A stretch of DNA of 38,477 nucleotides, taken from positions 1 to 38,477 of the IMG/VR virus record IMGVR_UViG_3300020438_000003, one strand, 5' to 3'. The notes beneath the pieces were generated by a model. That model had not been told where the DNA came from. It saw nothing but the letters and a program-made list of their open reading frames with translations, and did no database searches. The translations under genes and the position numbers were made by a program. Source of the DNA: a virus. Each line of letters begins with the position of its first letter. Positions within the stretch are counted from its first letter, which is position 1. Shown here piece by piece: positions 13,353-20,516 of this stretch.

Positions 13353-13363
13353 CTTATTAATAT

Positions 13364-13377
13364 CTAGACATAGTAAA
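13364..13377 (+). promoter_or_regulatory. CATAGTAAA promoter-like word before 13392
   Basis: CTAGACATAGTAAA, a variant of the repeated CGCCATARTAAA word; ends 14 nt before the ATG at 13392. Confidence 0.45.
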
Positions 13378-13391
13378 AGGATAAGCAGCCC

Positions 13392-13583
13392 ATGAAAAAG
13401 ATTCTTGATTCAATAGGAAACCTTTTTGTATACGAAAGCCCTGAACCTCTTGACGGTATGAAAAGATTTTTGAGGGATAAGACAAGCCGACAACTTAGGG
13501 TACTGGCAGGGACCACAAGCCACTATTCAAAGACCATAATGATCAATATGATTATTGACGAAATAAAAGATTCTAATCGTTAG
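13392..13583 (+). CDS. Hypothetical protein, 63 aa
   Basis: Basic, helical, soluble; the middle (GMKRFLRDKTSRQLRVLAGT) suggests a small helical domain resembling a three-helix fold in which a conserved LRVLAG turn joins two helices. Preceded by a promoter-like word. It overlaps the end of the minus-strand gene at 13573 by 11 nt, so the two converge. Unknown function. Confidence 0.55.
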   Translation: MKKILDSIGNLFVYESPEPLDGMKRFLRDKTSRQLRVLAGTTSHYSKTIMINMIIDEIKDSNR

Positions 13584-13782
13584 CTATTCGCCAATACCTA
13601 TTTTTCCATTTGTCGTATATTTCCATTTCTTCTTTTAACCGCTTATAAATCATTACCTCGGTATGAAGGCCCGTAAAGGTTCCTTGATGTGGTCCCGGTT
13701 TGTCTCTATTGTCCAGACGGTAAAGCCTTTCTTGGTACTCGTTCCTAGCGGCGTTTTCTGCTACTGAAATTTTTTTAATCAT
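13573..13782 (-). CDS. Hypothetical protein, third gene of a coupled membrane cassette
   Basis: 69 aa, charged and soluble (RNEYQERLYRLDN, YKRLKEEMEIYDKWKNRYWR). Its ATG overlaps the stop of the 51-aa membrane protein (ATGA). Function unknown; the coupling to two small membrane proteins suggests one process, perhaps lysis. Confidence 0.55.
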   Translation of the reverse strand: MIKKISVAENAARNEYQERLYRLDNRDKPGPHQGTFTGLHTEVMIYKRLKEEMEIYDKWKNRYWRIAND

Positions 13783-13934
13783 TTTGGATTGTCGTTTACT
13801 TTAGTTTTCATTTTTTGCAAAGTCTCAAAGATTAATTGAATAACTGAGTTTTGTTTTAGTTTTGACGCGCCTACAATTTCCGAAGCAAGGGCAATAGCAG
13901 CCCAAAATATCGGGCTTGAAAATAGTTCTGTCAT
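13779..13934 (-). CDS. Small membrane protein, holin-like candidate (51 aa)
   Basis: One hydrophobic segment near the start (FSSPIFWAAIALASEIVGAS, about residues 5-24), followed by a polar, basic C-terminus with KLKQNSVIQLIF. Small proteins of this type (NPxFWAAIALxxSE) recur in cyanophages and cyanobacterial prophages. Both ends are coupled by ATGA overlaps with its neighbours. Size and topology fit a holin or pinholin subunit, but there is no defining motif. Confidence 0.55.
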   Translation of the reverse strand: MTELFSSPIFWAAIALASEIVGASKLKQNSVIQLIFETLQKMKTKVNDNPK

Positions 13935-14095
13935 CTAGTGTTTTTCATAGGGCAGCGTTCTTCTAGTCTTGCGGTTGTTTGCTCTAGGCGATTTAAGCGC
14001 GTAAAGATTTCAACCTTTAACTCTGAGTTTTTCTTGGCTTGCATAGCGAGGTAAACGAAAGCACCTGACACTATGGCCGCGCCAATCTCATTCAC
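13931..14095 (-). CDS. Small membrane and coiled-coil protein, 54 aa
   Basis: GTG start at 14095 (an in-frame ATG follows 17 codons later). One membrane segment (GAAIVSGAFVYLAM) and then a charged coiled coil (LKVEIFTRLNRLEQTTARLEER). This N-in single-pass plus helical tail layout is common for small phage holins and spanin-like partners. First gene of the three-gene minus cassette, under a promoter-like word at 14132. Its TGA overlaps the ATG of the next gene. Confidence 0.5.
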   Translation of the reverse strand: MNEIGAAIVSGAFVYLAMQAKKNSELKVEIFTRLNRLEQTTARLEERCPMKNTR

Positions 14096-14131
14096 AAGAC
14101 GTTTTTTGAAGCTAATGTAATATTAATCATT

Positions 14132-14164
14132 CTTTACTATGGCGGCATATGAAGGAAAAAACAA
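14132..14164 (-). promoter_or_regulatory. Promoter-like word for the membrane cassette
   Basis: Minus strand GCCGCCATAGTAAAG (14146-14132), with a possible TTGTTT -35 at 14164-14159 (17-nt spacer). One of the best copies of the repeated word. Confidence 0.55.
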
Positions 14165-14631
14165 ACGAAAAACCAATAGATAAAAAAGTTATACAAGACG
14201 AGGAGGACACTCCAGCCTATCAAGAAATGGTTTTGTTCTATCTCTCAACGGGGATAAAATCGATTTTAATTGCGTGGTGCATAGGGGTAATTACATTAGC
14301 CTATATAAAGTTGCCTGATAGCAAATATTGGGTAGGAGATCAGCGCATTGACGCCACCTATGCCGCCGGAATTTTAGGCGGTTTGCTTGGATCTCTTGGG
14401 GTCACTGTCGCTAGCGCAGGTAAAAAGAAAGAAGATAAAAACGGTAACGCATCAGCTAAAAAAGAAATAGAAGAATTAAAAGCAGCCCTAGCCAATATTT
14501 CAGCAAGCCAACAATATCAAACAATCAGAATCGAAACCCCTGTAAAAATTGTTCCAACAGGTCAAAATCGCGTTGATCCAATAACAAATAAAACGATAGA
14601 CCCACAAACAGGCCGCTTGGAAACTCCATGA
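14149..14631 (+). CDS. Two-segment membrane protein with long cytoplasmic tail
   Basis: 160 aa. Membrane segments at about 35-55 (IKSILIAWCIGVITLAYIKL) and 70-90 (YAAGILGGLLGSLGVTVASAG), with a short loop containing WVGDQRID. Then a lysine-rich coiled coil (KEIEELKAALANIS) and a proline-rich end. The two-helix hairpin with a charged tail fits a class II holin or a virion-associated membrane protein; the downstream neighbours are secreted cyanophage proteins. Its TGA overlaps the next ATG (ATGA). Confidence 0.6.
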   Translation: MKEKTNEKPIDKKVIQDEEDTPAYQEMVLFYLSTGIKSILIAWCIGVITLAYIKLPDSKYWVGDQRIDATYAAGILGGLLGSLGVTVASAGKKKEDKNGNASAKKEIEELKAALANISASQQYQTIRIETPVKIVPTGQNRVDPITNKTIDPQTGRLETP

Positions 14632-15119
14632 AAAAACTATTAATCCCCTTTGCTTTTCTTCTCGCTGCTATTCCAGTAAAAGCAGATTTAACCCATTCAA
14701 TAACTAGCTCAGCACAATTAACCGTTAACGCGGCGGTAACACAAGCCGAACGAATTGGCACAAGTTATTCAATTTCAGGGACCGGGGTAGATGTAACGGA
14801 CGGGACCACCGCCGGGACAATATCAGCCGGAACTATTACAAGTGGAGTTTATTCACCCGGAACAATTGCAGCGACGCAAAACGCCACCTCTGGGGAAAGC
14901 TTCAGTTTTTCTCAGTCGCTAATAACTGGCGATGCAGTCGCTACGGGCGCCCCTACTGTTGGCGCTGTTCCTAATTTTTCCGACGTGACCTCGCATAGTT
15001 CAGGTGTTGCCGGATCGCTTGCGGGATCGGTTACAAGTGCGGGTGTTGTGAGTTTAACTGCCGGAGGACAGGGGACAGTTGCGACGGGTTCTGTTGTTAC
15101 TTCGATCAGTGTTAAGTAG
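14628..15119 (+). CDS. Secreted, low-complexity cyanophage protein 1
   Basis: 163 aa. Signal peptide MKKLLIPFAFLLAAIPVKA, then a Ser/Thr/Gly/Val-rich beta-repeat body with no cysteines. I recognise it as the first of a set of consecutive secreted proteins (LTHSITSSAQLTV, AERIGTSYSISG) seen in marine cyanophages, function unknown. The repeats suggest an extracellular or periplasmic beta structure. It is coupled to the membrane protein before it. Confidence 0.7.
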   Translation: MKKLLIPFAFLLAAIPVKADLTHSITSSAQLTVNAAVTQAERIGTSYSISGTGVDVTDGTTAGTISAGTITSGVYSPGTIAATQNATSGESFSFSQSLITGDAVATGAPTVGAVPNFSDVTSHSSGVAGSLAGSVTSAGVVSLTAGGQGTVATGSVVTSISVK

Positions 15120-15121
15120 TA

Positions 15122-15547
15122 ATGAAACGGCTCTACCCGTTAGCGCTTTTATTTTTTTCGCCTGCTTATGCGGTCCCAGTTGTGCCAAATTTTTCAAGTG
15201 GTTCAATGTCAGCAGTTACGCGCACGACTCAAAATGTTACTGAATCCATTGTTTCTACTGACTACAACACAGGGCATACTTATACGATCAATGGAACAAA
15301 CCTATCTATTGACGGCTCGACCCTTTCTCCGCCGCCTTCTGAAACGGCTCAAACAATTAATGGGGTAAGTTATACATGGACAGGGGCGGACCTAACCCAA
15401 AAACCAAACGTTACGATTGCAAATCCGGGGCAGGCGTTTCAATACGCGGAAAGCTACATAGGGCCGGGTCTATCAAATCTAACAACAATCAATCGAACAA
15501 CAGTTTTAGAAAGTGTCACCGAAACTACTTCGGTCTTCTCACAGTAA
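15122..15547 (+). CDS. Secreted cyanophage protein 2
   Basis: 141 aa. Signal peptide MKRLYPLALLFFSPAYA, then VPVVPNFSSGSMSAVTR and a block DYNTGHTYTINGTN with GPGLSNLTTINRTT near the end. The pattern matches the second member of the same cyanophage secreted set, as I remember it. Rich in Thr, Ser and Asn, likely beta. It starts 2 nt after the previous stop. The frame of the third member overlaps its end. Confidence 0.7.
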   Translation: MKRLYPLALLFFSPAYAVPVVPNFSSGSMSAVTRTTQNVTESIVSTDYNTGHTYTINGTNLSIDGSTLSPPPSETAQTINGVSYTWTGADLTQKPNVTIANPGQAFQYAESYIGPGLSNLTTINRTTVLESVTETTSVFSQ

Positions 15548-16164
15548 TTTTATTCAGTGGATCGAGTGCATTAGCTAATACCTCACAAACAGCGGCCCCG
15601 GTAGCTAATACAAGCGCAAGTCTGACGAATATGGCAATACAAACCCTTCAAGGTAATTTAATCCAAAACCAATACGGGGGCGGGGTGGTTTGTCAGGGTC
15701 CAATGTTGACATTCTCGCCGTTCATTACGGATTCACATACTTTTTCAGAGCCTAAAGAATACTGGTATCAAAGCCCTGTTTATAACGATGACGGAACGAT
15801 TCTTTACTATCAAGACGTAAGAACAGGACAGAAAGACAATCACTCCTTAAACCTCGGCGCAAGTTTGACTTTTTCAATGCCACTTGATAGAAGATTTCAA
15901 CGTACTTGCTTGAGGAATGCAAAGCTACAAGGGGAGCATCAACAACAATTAATAGAAAATAAAAAATTAGATTGGCATATTGCCCGATTACGTGAATGTG
16001 GAAATTTAAAATTACAGGGCATAGAGTTCGCTTCTAATTCGCCTTATTTCAAATTATGTGAAGACATAGTAATAAAGCCAAAAATGGGCCAAGTCTTACC
16101 ACATAGGCACCTTATTTCTTCGCCTTCAAAGGAGGTAAACCCCGTTTCTCTCGATAAGAATTAG
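15376..16164 (+). CDS. Secreted cyanophage protein 3, start unresolved
   Basis: The mature part (NTSQTAAPVANTSASLTN, YGGGVVCQGPMLTFSPF, then a region to about residue 230 with four cysteines) is the third member of the secreted set. A signal-peptide-like segment (FGLLTVILFSGSSALA) ends near 15578, but no ATG, GTG or TTG lies between it and the ATG at 15376, which is deep inside the previous gene and gives 50 unlikely residues first. ATT at 15547 overlaps the previous stop as TAATT but would cut the signal peptide. A -1 frameshift from the previous gene, or a rare start codon, are alternatives. The coding body is 15500-16164; its end overlaps the convergent gene at 16112. Confidence 0.6.
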   Translation: MDRGGPNPKTKRYDCKSGAGVSIRGKLHRAGSIKSNNNQSNNSFRKCHRNYFGLLTVILFSGSSALANTSQTAAPVANTSASLTNMAIQTLQGNLIQNQYGGGVVCQGPMLTFSPFITDSHTFSEPKEYWYQSPVYNDDGTILYYQDVRTGQKDNHSLNLGASLTFSMPLDRRFQRTCLRNAKLQGEHQQQLIENKKLDWHIARLRECGNLKLQGIEFASNSPYFKLCEDIVIKPKMGQVLPHRHLISSPSKEVNPVSLDKN

Positions 16165-16831
16165 CCCTTTTTTCTGCCAAGTTGGGACGTTTTATTTTCT
16201 TACCTAAAATCTTTTTTACCTTATTAACTATCTGTTTAATAATTGGTTTAACGGCTTTTAAAAGTAAAGGGGTAGATAATGCCGCCGTTGTTGCAATTAA
16301 TGTGATTGATCCCGTTTTAACGACTTGAGGCACCGTTGGGATTGCGTCAAATATTTGTTGTTGAACATTTAATTTTTTATATCTAGTTACACAACGATTT
16401 CCTATCAATTCATACTTAATAATCTGTTTAGTACCTTCTTCTACTTTTGTCCCAACTTCAGGCGCACCATCAGGAGGGCAAGATTCTGGCTTTGCTTTTG
16501 GTACTTCTGGCGCTGGCGGTATTTCTGGCTTTTCGTATCTTTGTTGTTCCTCCTCTTTTATAGGAACAATTCTCATGGGTTCATAATTTAACGGTTCAAA
16601 GGCTGGCGTATCACCCGTACACAGAATCAAATTCCCATCGGGGTCATTATCAATTAAGGCATCATTTTCAAAATTTCTCCTTGTTTTTACGCAAGGCATT
16701 TCAATAATTGGAAAACCTAAAGGAATATTAATTGGAACGTTTGGCGGTATAACCTTTGGAACATTTACAGCGTAAGTATTAATAGCTTTAACCCCTATTA
16801 AGGGTATTTCTATTTTTGGAATTTCTACCAA
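16112..16831 (-). CDS. Proline-rich membrane-anchored cyanophage protein
   Basis: 239 aa. N-terminal half is rich in Pro and Ile (VEIPKIEIPLIGVKAI, NVPINIPLGFPII), the middle is a Glu/Pro/Lys hinge, then one hydrophobic segment at about 172-195 (GSITLIATTAALSTPLLLKAV) and a very basic tail. Similar proline-rich proteins sit beside the secreted set in marine cyanophages. It starts with TTG at 16831, two bases after the stop of the upstream gene; no better start is near. Convergent 53-nt overlap with the secreted protein 3 gene. Confidence 0.6.
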   Translation of the reverse strand: MVEIPKIEIPLIGVKAINTYAVNVPKVIPPNVPINIPLGFPIIEMPCVKTRRNFENDALIDNDPDGNLILCTGDTPAFEPLNYEPMRIVPIKEEEQQRYEKPEIPPAPEVPKAKPESCPPDGAPEVGTKVEEGTKQIIKYELIGNRCVTRYKKLNVQQQIFDAIPTVPQVVKTGSITLIATTAALSTPLLLKAVKPIIKQIVNKVKKILGKKIKRPNLAEKRANSYREKRGLPPLKAKK

Positions 16832-16832
16832 T

Positions 16833-17096
16833 CTAAAACGGACTAAATGGAACGCCTACGGCTTTTTTTTCTTCATTCTTTTGCTGCTTAGAACTTAATG
16901 GATTTGTTGGCAAAGCCGGGCCTGATAAAGAGGGCAAAGGAATAGAGCTAGTTACTTCTTTCATTACCTTTTCTTTTATTGCTTTTTGATTATCTTCATT
17001 TGTTATCCATAAATAACCAAACACCCCGCCGCCTGTAATTCCTACTACTAATAAAAAGGAAATAACCGCTAACCCATCAATAATTTTTCTGACCAT
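16833..17096 (-). CDS. Small single-pass membrane protein
   Basis: 87 aa with one membrane segment near the start (LAVISFLLVVGITGGGVFGYLW), a charged linker (NQKAIKEKVMKEV) and a proline-rich tail. It directly precedes the proline-rich protein, and the two are probably one unit. It may be a signal-anchored virion or lysis protein; not identified. Confidence 0.6.
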   Translation of the reverse strand: MVRKIIDGLAVISFLLVVGITGGGVFGYLWITNEDNQKAIKEKVMKEVTSSIPLPSLSGPALPTNPLSSKQQKNEEKKAVGVPFSPF

Positions 17097-17114
17097 TGGT
17101 TTTAATGCTGCTAT

Positions 17115-17128
17115 GTCGCCATAATAAA
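17115..17128 (+). promoter_or_regulatory. Best copy of the CGCCATAATAAA promoter-like word
   Basis: GTCGCCATAATAAA, 24 nt before the ATG at 17153. A weak TTGGTT lies 18 nt upstream of CATAAT. Confidence 0.55.
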
Positions 17129-17152
17129 CAAAAGAAAGATTTTAAGCTTTAC

Positions 17153-17350
17153 ATGAATGAAATAATTAAAGACGCATTATTAAAAGCTTTACCTATAACC
17201 GTTGCAACTATTGGCGGTTGCTTTATTACTTTGATGCCTTTATATCTAATACTTAAGTTGCAATCAAACCAGTCTCACGTAAACGAGCCAACGCGGCCTC
17301 TAGCTTTGCCTCTAGTTCAACGCAATAGGTCAACAACTCCGCATTTGTAG
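17153..17350 (+). CDS. Small membrane protein, holin candidate (65 aa)
   Basis: From ATG 17153 (placed after the promoter-like word): an amphipathic start (MNEIIKDALLKAL), then one membrane segment about 13-36 (PITVATIGGCFITLMPLYLI) and a polar tail. About 100 nt at the 3' end overlap the tail-fibre gene on the other strand, so the tail sequence may be constrained. Size and layout fit a holin; unproven. Confidence 0.45.
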   Translation: MNEIIKDALLKALPITVATIGGCFITLMPLYLILKLQSNQSHVNEPTRPLALPLVQRNRSTTPHL

Positions 17351-18497
17351 GACTTGCCGCATTGCTTATGTTTACTGTTCCATCAGGAGTTGGGAGAGTT
17401 CCGCTACTTGTACTATGTGCCAAATCAGCAACGGCGGCGGGTTGATCTACTGGAGTTACATTCCAAAAACCAATCTTTTGACCTGTTGCAGTTCCAATCT
17501 TTGTACCCGTACTTGTATTAGTTGCAATGTTTACAGCATCGCCAACAGTTAATAAATCTGCATCAATAGAAAACTGTGTTGTTAATGTTCCCGCGTCCAT
17601 TACTTTAAAATTTATTTGCCCGTCTTCTGTCCCGTCACTTGCATCTATTATTTTTGATTCAATCGCGGAGTAATCTATTTGCTCCGGTGTTCCCGCGTCA
17701 TTCTTACCCCTGCAAAAGATAGTTGAAAGAATGTCATTATCTTGACCAGCTCCAGACGCGCCCCTTCTAGAAAATAAAGTGATGTCAGCCGTTGAACCTG
17801 CATCGTTAGCGCTACATTCAACCCATAAAGCCGTACCAGCTCCCGCCACTGTTATATGAACAGGGTACAAAGGTACAGTTTCATTAAAGCCAACTTTATC
17901 CGCTGATAATCTTATCCTTGAGGCAAGTGTTCCACTAGCTGACGACATCAAATCAAGAATGCCATCTTCTCCGCCATTGGTTACGGTTTTAATTGACGCG
18001 GCAATTGATGCGTAGTCATGCGCGTTACCGCCTGAATCTTCGCCTCTATAAACAAGGTTCCCTAAATTATCAGCATTAGCAGGGCTGGCAGAATTTCGAT
18101 ATAGAACAAGGTCGGGGGCTGTATCTGCCCCGGCGTCGCTATTTTCTAAAATAATCTGATCAGTTGTATCAGTGCTAAATAAATGGAGTTGTGCCGCCGG
18201 AGTACCCGCGCCTAGTTGTAACCCGCTTGATTGAAACGATCCGACTAACGTTTGATTAATAGAAACAGAAAGAGTATTAGCCGCCGATCTATAAAGACCT
18301 GTCGCGCCACTATCAGCTAACCAACCTAAAGAAGGCGTCGTGTTACTTCCCGAGGGTAAGTTTCTTAACAGCGTTGTATATTGTATCTTCTTGTTTTTGG
18401 CAGAGTTAGAAGACTCGCTTGAATCAATAATCTGTATTACATCATCAGCAACCGGCGCCGTTAATTCGGTTAAAGCGCTAATTTTTCGATCTGCCAT
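17253..18497 (-). CDS. Tail fibre-like structural protein
   Basis: 414 aa. The start MADRKISALTELTAPVADDV is the N-terminal type of many cyanophage and pelagiphage fibre proteins, which attaches the fibre to the virion. A long Ser/Ala/Gly/Thr-rich repetitive body follows, with repeated short beta motifs (TGLYRSAANTLSVS, LHLFSTDTTDQIILEN). The C-terminal coiled coil (LLTYCVELEAKLEAALARL) could start trimer formation. It is the last gene of the minus-strand tail cluster. Confidence 0.75.
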   Translation of the reverse strand: MADRKISALTELTAPVADDVIQIIDSSESSNSAKNKKIQYTTLLRNLPSGSNTTPSLGWLADSGATGLYRSAANTLSVSINQTLVGSFQSSGLQLGAGTPAAQLHLFSTDTTDQIILENSDAGADTAPDLVLYRNSASPANADNLGNLVYRGEDSGGNAHDYASIAASIKTVTNGGEDGILDLMSSASGTLASRIRLSADKVGFNETVPLYPVHITVAGAGTALWVECSANDAGSTADITLFSRRGASGAGQDNDILSTIFCRGKNDAGTPEQIDYSAIESKIIDASDGTEDGQINFKVMDAGTLTTQFSIDADLLTVGDAVNIATNTSTGTKIGTATGQKIGFWNVTPVDQPAAVADLAHSTSSGTLPTPDGTVNISNAASPTNAELLTYCVELEAKLEAALARLRETGLIAT

Positions 18498-18511
18498 TTT
18501 TTACTTTTATT

Positions 18512-18709
18512 TTAATCGGTTTTTTCTTTGCCCTCTTCAATGATCTTTTCTAGCACTCTTACAATTCCTTGATCTTCTAAAATTGGTTGCGTTAATTTCT
18601 GCCCATCTTCTTGAAGCTTTTTAATATCTTCTTGTATTTTTTGTAAACTTGCTAAATTTGCATCAAGTCGAGTTTTTGCCGCTTGCAATTCGCTTTCTTG
18701 AGTTGTCAT
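18512..18709 (-). CDS. Small coiled-coil protein
   Basis: 65 aa, almost entirely a predicted coiled coil (LQAAKTRLDANLASLQKIQ). Small proteins like this often sit between fibre genes in cyanophages and may be fibre chaperones or adaptors. Preceded by a GGACATATTAAA word (18728-18715). Confidence 0.6.
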   Translation of the reverse strand: MTTQESELQAAKTRLDANLASLQKIQEDIKKLQEDGQKLTQPILEDQGIVRVLEKIIEEGKEKTD

Positions 18710-18714
18710 AAAGG

Positions 18715-18728
18715 TTTAATATGTCCTC
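18715..18728 (-). promoter_or_regulatory. Weak variant of the CATARTAAA word
   Basis: Minus strand GAGGACATATTAAA, 6 nt upstream of the 18709 start. A weaker match than the others and close to the ATG. Confidence 0.3.
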
Positions 18729-18784
18729 GTAATATATGAACGATCTTTAACGCTGGCAAGTGTGGCAGTTGATGCCATTAATGG

Positions 18785-19078
18785 TTAAACACTTGTAGGA
18801 TTTTTGCCTGCTATTAAGAAGGCTTTGTAGTCTGCCTTAACTTGATCCGTCCATGCAGCGTTGCAGATTCGCTGAACATCGCTGTCCTCTTTAGATATAT
18901 CGGTAGCTACTAGGTTGTCACTTGCATCAAGTGTACCGGGTGTTAACACATGTCTATGAAAGGTTCTAGAAATCTCTTTATTATCTTTTTCAATAATATT
19001 GGCGCACCTCACTTGTATATTCCATCTTCGGACGATCTCTATTTTGTCATTCATTTTTGTCTCTGTGAACGTAGCCAT
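18785..19078 (-). CDS. Virion-associated cyanophage protein
   Basis: 97 aa, charged, soluble. The pattern IEIVRRWNIQVRCANIIEKD and the C-terminal WTDQVKADYKAFLIA resemble a small protein that sits among tail fibres in marine cyanophages and pelagiphages; function unknown. An internal start (MNDKIEIV, Met8) is possible. Confidence 0.55.
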   Translation of the reverse strand: MATFTETKMNDKIEIVRRWNIQVRCANIIEKDNKEISRTFHRHVLTPGTLDASDNLVATDISKEDSDVQRICNAAWTDQVKADYKAFLIAGKNPTSV

Positions 19079-19136
19079 TAGGATAATTCTCCAAAATTAA
19101 ACAGATTTAGGTGTAGTTTATAGACTTGCTAACGGT

Positions 19137-20456
19137 CTAATCATCTGAGAAGTAAGTTCCTGAAAAATTCATGTATATTCCAGTATTAAGCCAATCCGTA
19201 TGAGTCCAATCTCCCCAATTTCCATTGGAATTAGACGTAATACCTCTCCATGAATTAGAAGTTGAATGTGCTTGCCAAGCATATTGTTGGCTTGTGTTAA
19301 AAGCAACTCGATGAGTTGCAAAATCTGCACTCATAATATATGAACTACCGTAATCAATAACTGAATAAGGTAAATTTCCGAGTTGAATAGTACCGCTCAT
19401 CGAAGCTTGATGAATATTGTTCATCCGAATTGAAACCGTAACTTTATTACCCACTTTTGTATAAGCTCCATAGCCGTCTTGATAAACAGTTGCTGAGTTT
19501 GTAGAGCAGGCGATTCTCGGTGTAAATGTTCCTTGTTCATAATCATCTAACTGTGAATTAGTAGCACCAGTCCCTTCGGAAGCACTAAAGTCAATACCGT
19601 GACCAGAAGTTCCTATTACTAGATCGCCATCAGATATTGTCATGTCTCCCGAGTGATCGATTTTTACCCTTTCGGTTCCATCTACTTGTAAAGAAAGATA
19701 AGAATCAGCCGAATCATTAGCAGGATCAGCCCCGAGTTTTACTGATTTACTAGAGCTAGAATAATTAGCAAATTCACCAGAAAGCACACCATCGTTTCTA
19801 CCTGTGTAAAAACTTTTATTGATCCCGCTTGTTATATGACCAGCAAACAAACCGTTTCCTGAACTATTAAAAGTTAAAGCTGGCCCTGTATTAGATCCGA
19901 GAATTAAAGAATTAATATTATGGTTGTATGTGACATATCCTGCATATTCACCCGTGCCACTTGTTGCATCTGAAAAATATAAATTGCCTAGGCTTGTAAC
20001 TCCTGATCTAATTGTTATACCTGTGCTTGATGATGTTGCAACGGTTAAATCATCACCATCCGCTACACCTTCCGTAGTCGTTCCTAAAAGTAGCCTTCCC
20101 GAACTATCAATCGTTGCTCGTCTTGAGCCTCCTGTTGAAATATCTATAGTATCAGCAGCGCTTGACCATATACCCGTATTTAAATCATCCCTAAAAGCAA
20201 GACCGGGGGTAGCTTCTGCCCCGTCCTCCATTGTTAAAGTCCCGTCAAGCTGAAATAATTCTATCCATGCGTTATTTGCTGCGTTCCTAATTTTTTTAAC
20301 ACCGTTCGAGCTGTCGTTCCATTCCATATAAGCGTATGTCGTAGAGGGTTCCGTCCCTGAACTGTTACCAGTAACAACCGCCGCTAATGCGTTATTTAAG
20401 TCTGTACGAAAACTAGAACCCGACTGGTTAGCTAAAACATAATCGTGAGTCGCCAT
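19137..20456 (-). CDS. Tail fibre-like protein
   Basis: 439 aa. The N-terminus MATHDYVLANQSGSSFRTDL, followed by an ALAAVVTGNSSGTEPS-type segment, is the fibre anchor widely found in pelagiphages and cyanophages. The body has many short beta repeats (SRRATIDSSGRLLLGTTTEG). The C-terminal part (about 300-439, DYEQGTFTPRI and later aromatic-rich GITSNSNGNWGDWTHTDW) is a distinct domain likely to contact the host surface. A strong promoter-like word is directly upstream (20459). Confidence 0.75.
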   Translation of the reverse strand: MATHDYVLANQSGSSFRTDLNNALAAVVTGNSSGTEPSTTYAYMEWNDSSNGVKKIRNAANNAWIELFQLDGTLTMEDGAEATPGLAFRDDLNTGIWSSAADTIDISTGGSRRATIDSSGRLLLGTTTEGVADGDDLTVATSSSTGITIRSGVTSLGNLYFSDATSGTGEYAGYVTYNHNINSLILGSNTGPALTFNSSGNGLFAGHITSGINKSFYTGRNDGVLSGEFANYSSSSKSVKLGADPANDSADSYLSLQVDGTERVKIDHSGDMTISDGDLVIGTSGHGIDFSASEGTGATNSQLDDYEQGTFTPRIACSTNSATVYQDGYGAYTKVGNKVTVSIRMNNIHQASMSGTIQLGNLPYSVIDYGSSYIMSADFATHRVAFNTSQQYAWQAHSTSNSWRGITSNSNGNWGDWTHTDWLNTGIYMNFSGTYFSDD

Positions 20457-20458
20457 TT

Positions 20459-20472
20459 TTTACTATGTCGCC
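20459..20472 (-). promoter_or_regulatory. CATAGTAAA promoter-like word before the tail fibre
   Basis: Minus strand GGCGACATAGTAAA, ending 3 nt before the ATG at 20456. No -35 is visible. It is so close to the ATG that any transcript would be nearly leaderless. Confidence 0.45.
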
Positions 20473-20516
20473 TGAATATGCTTTCAGTTTAGACAGTCAT
20501 AGCAAGATTAGTATTT

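Noticed and set aside
17253-20456. Diversity-generating retroelement target in the tail fibre genes
   Set aside because: No reverse transcriptase gene and no duplicated template/variable repeat with A-specific changes was seen in the window.
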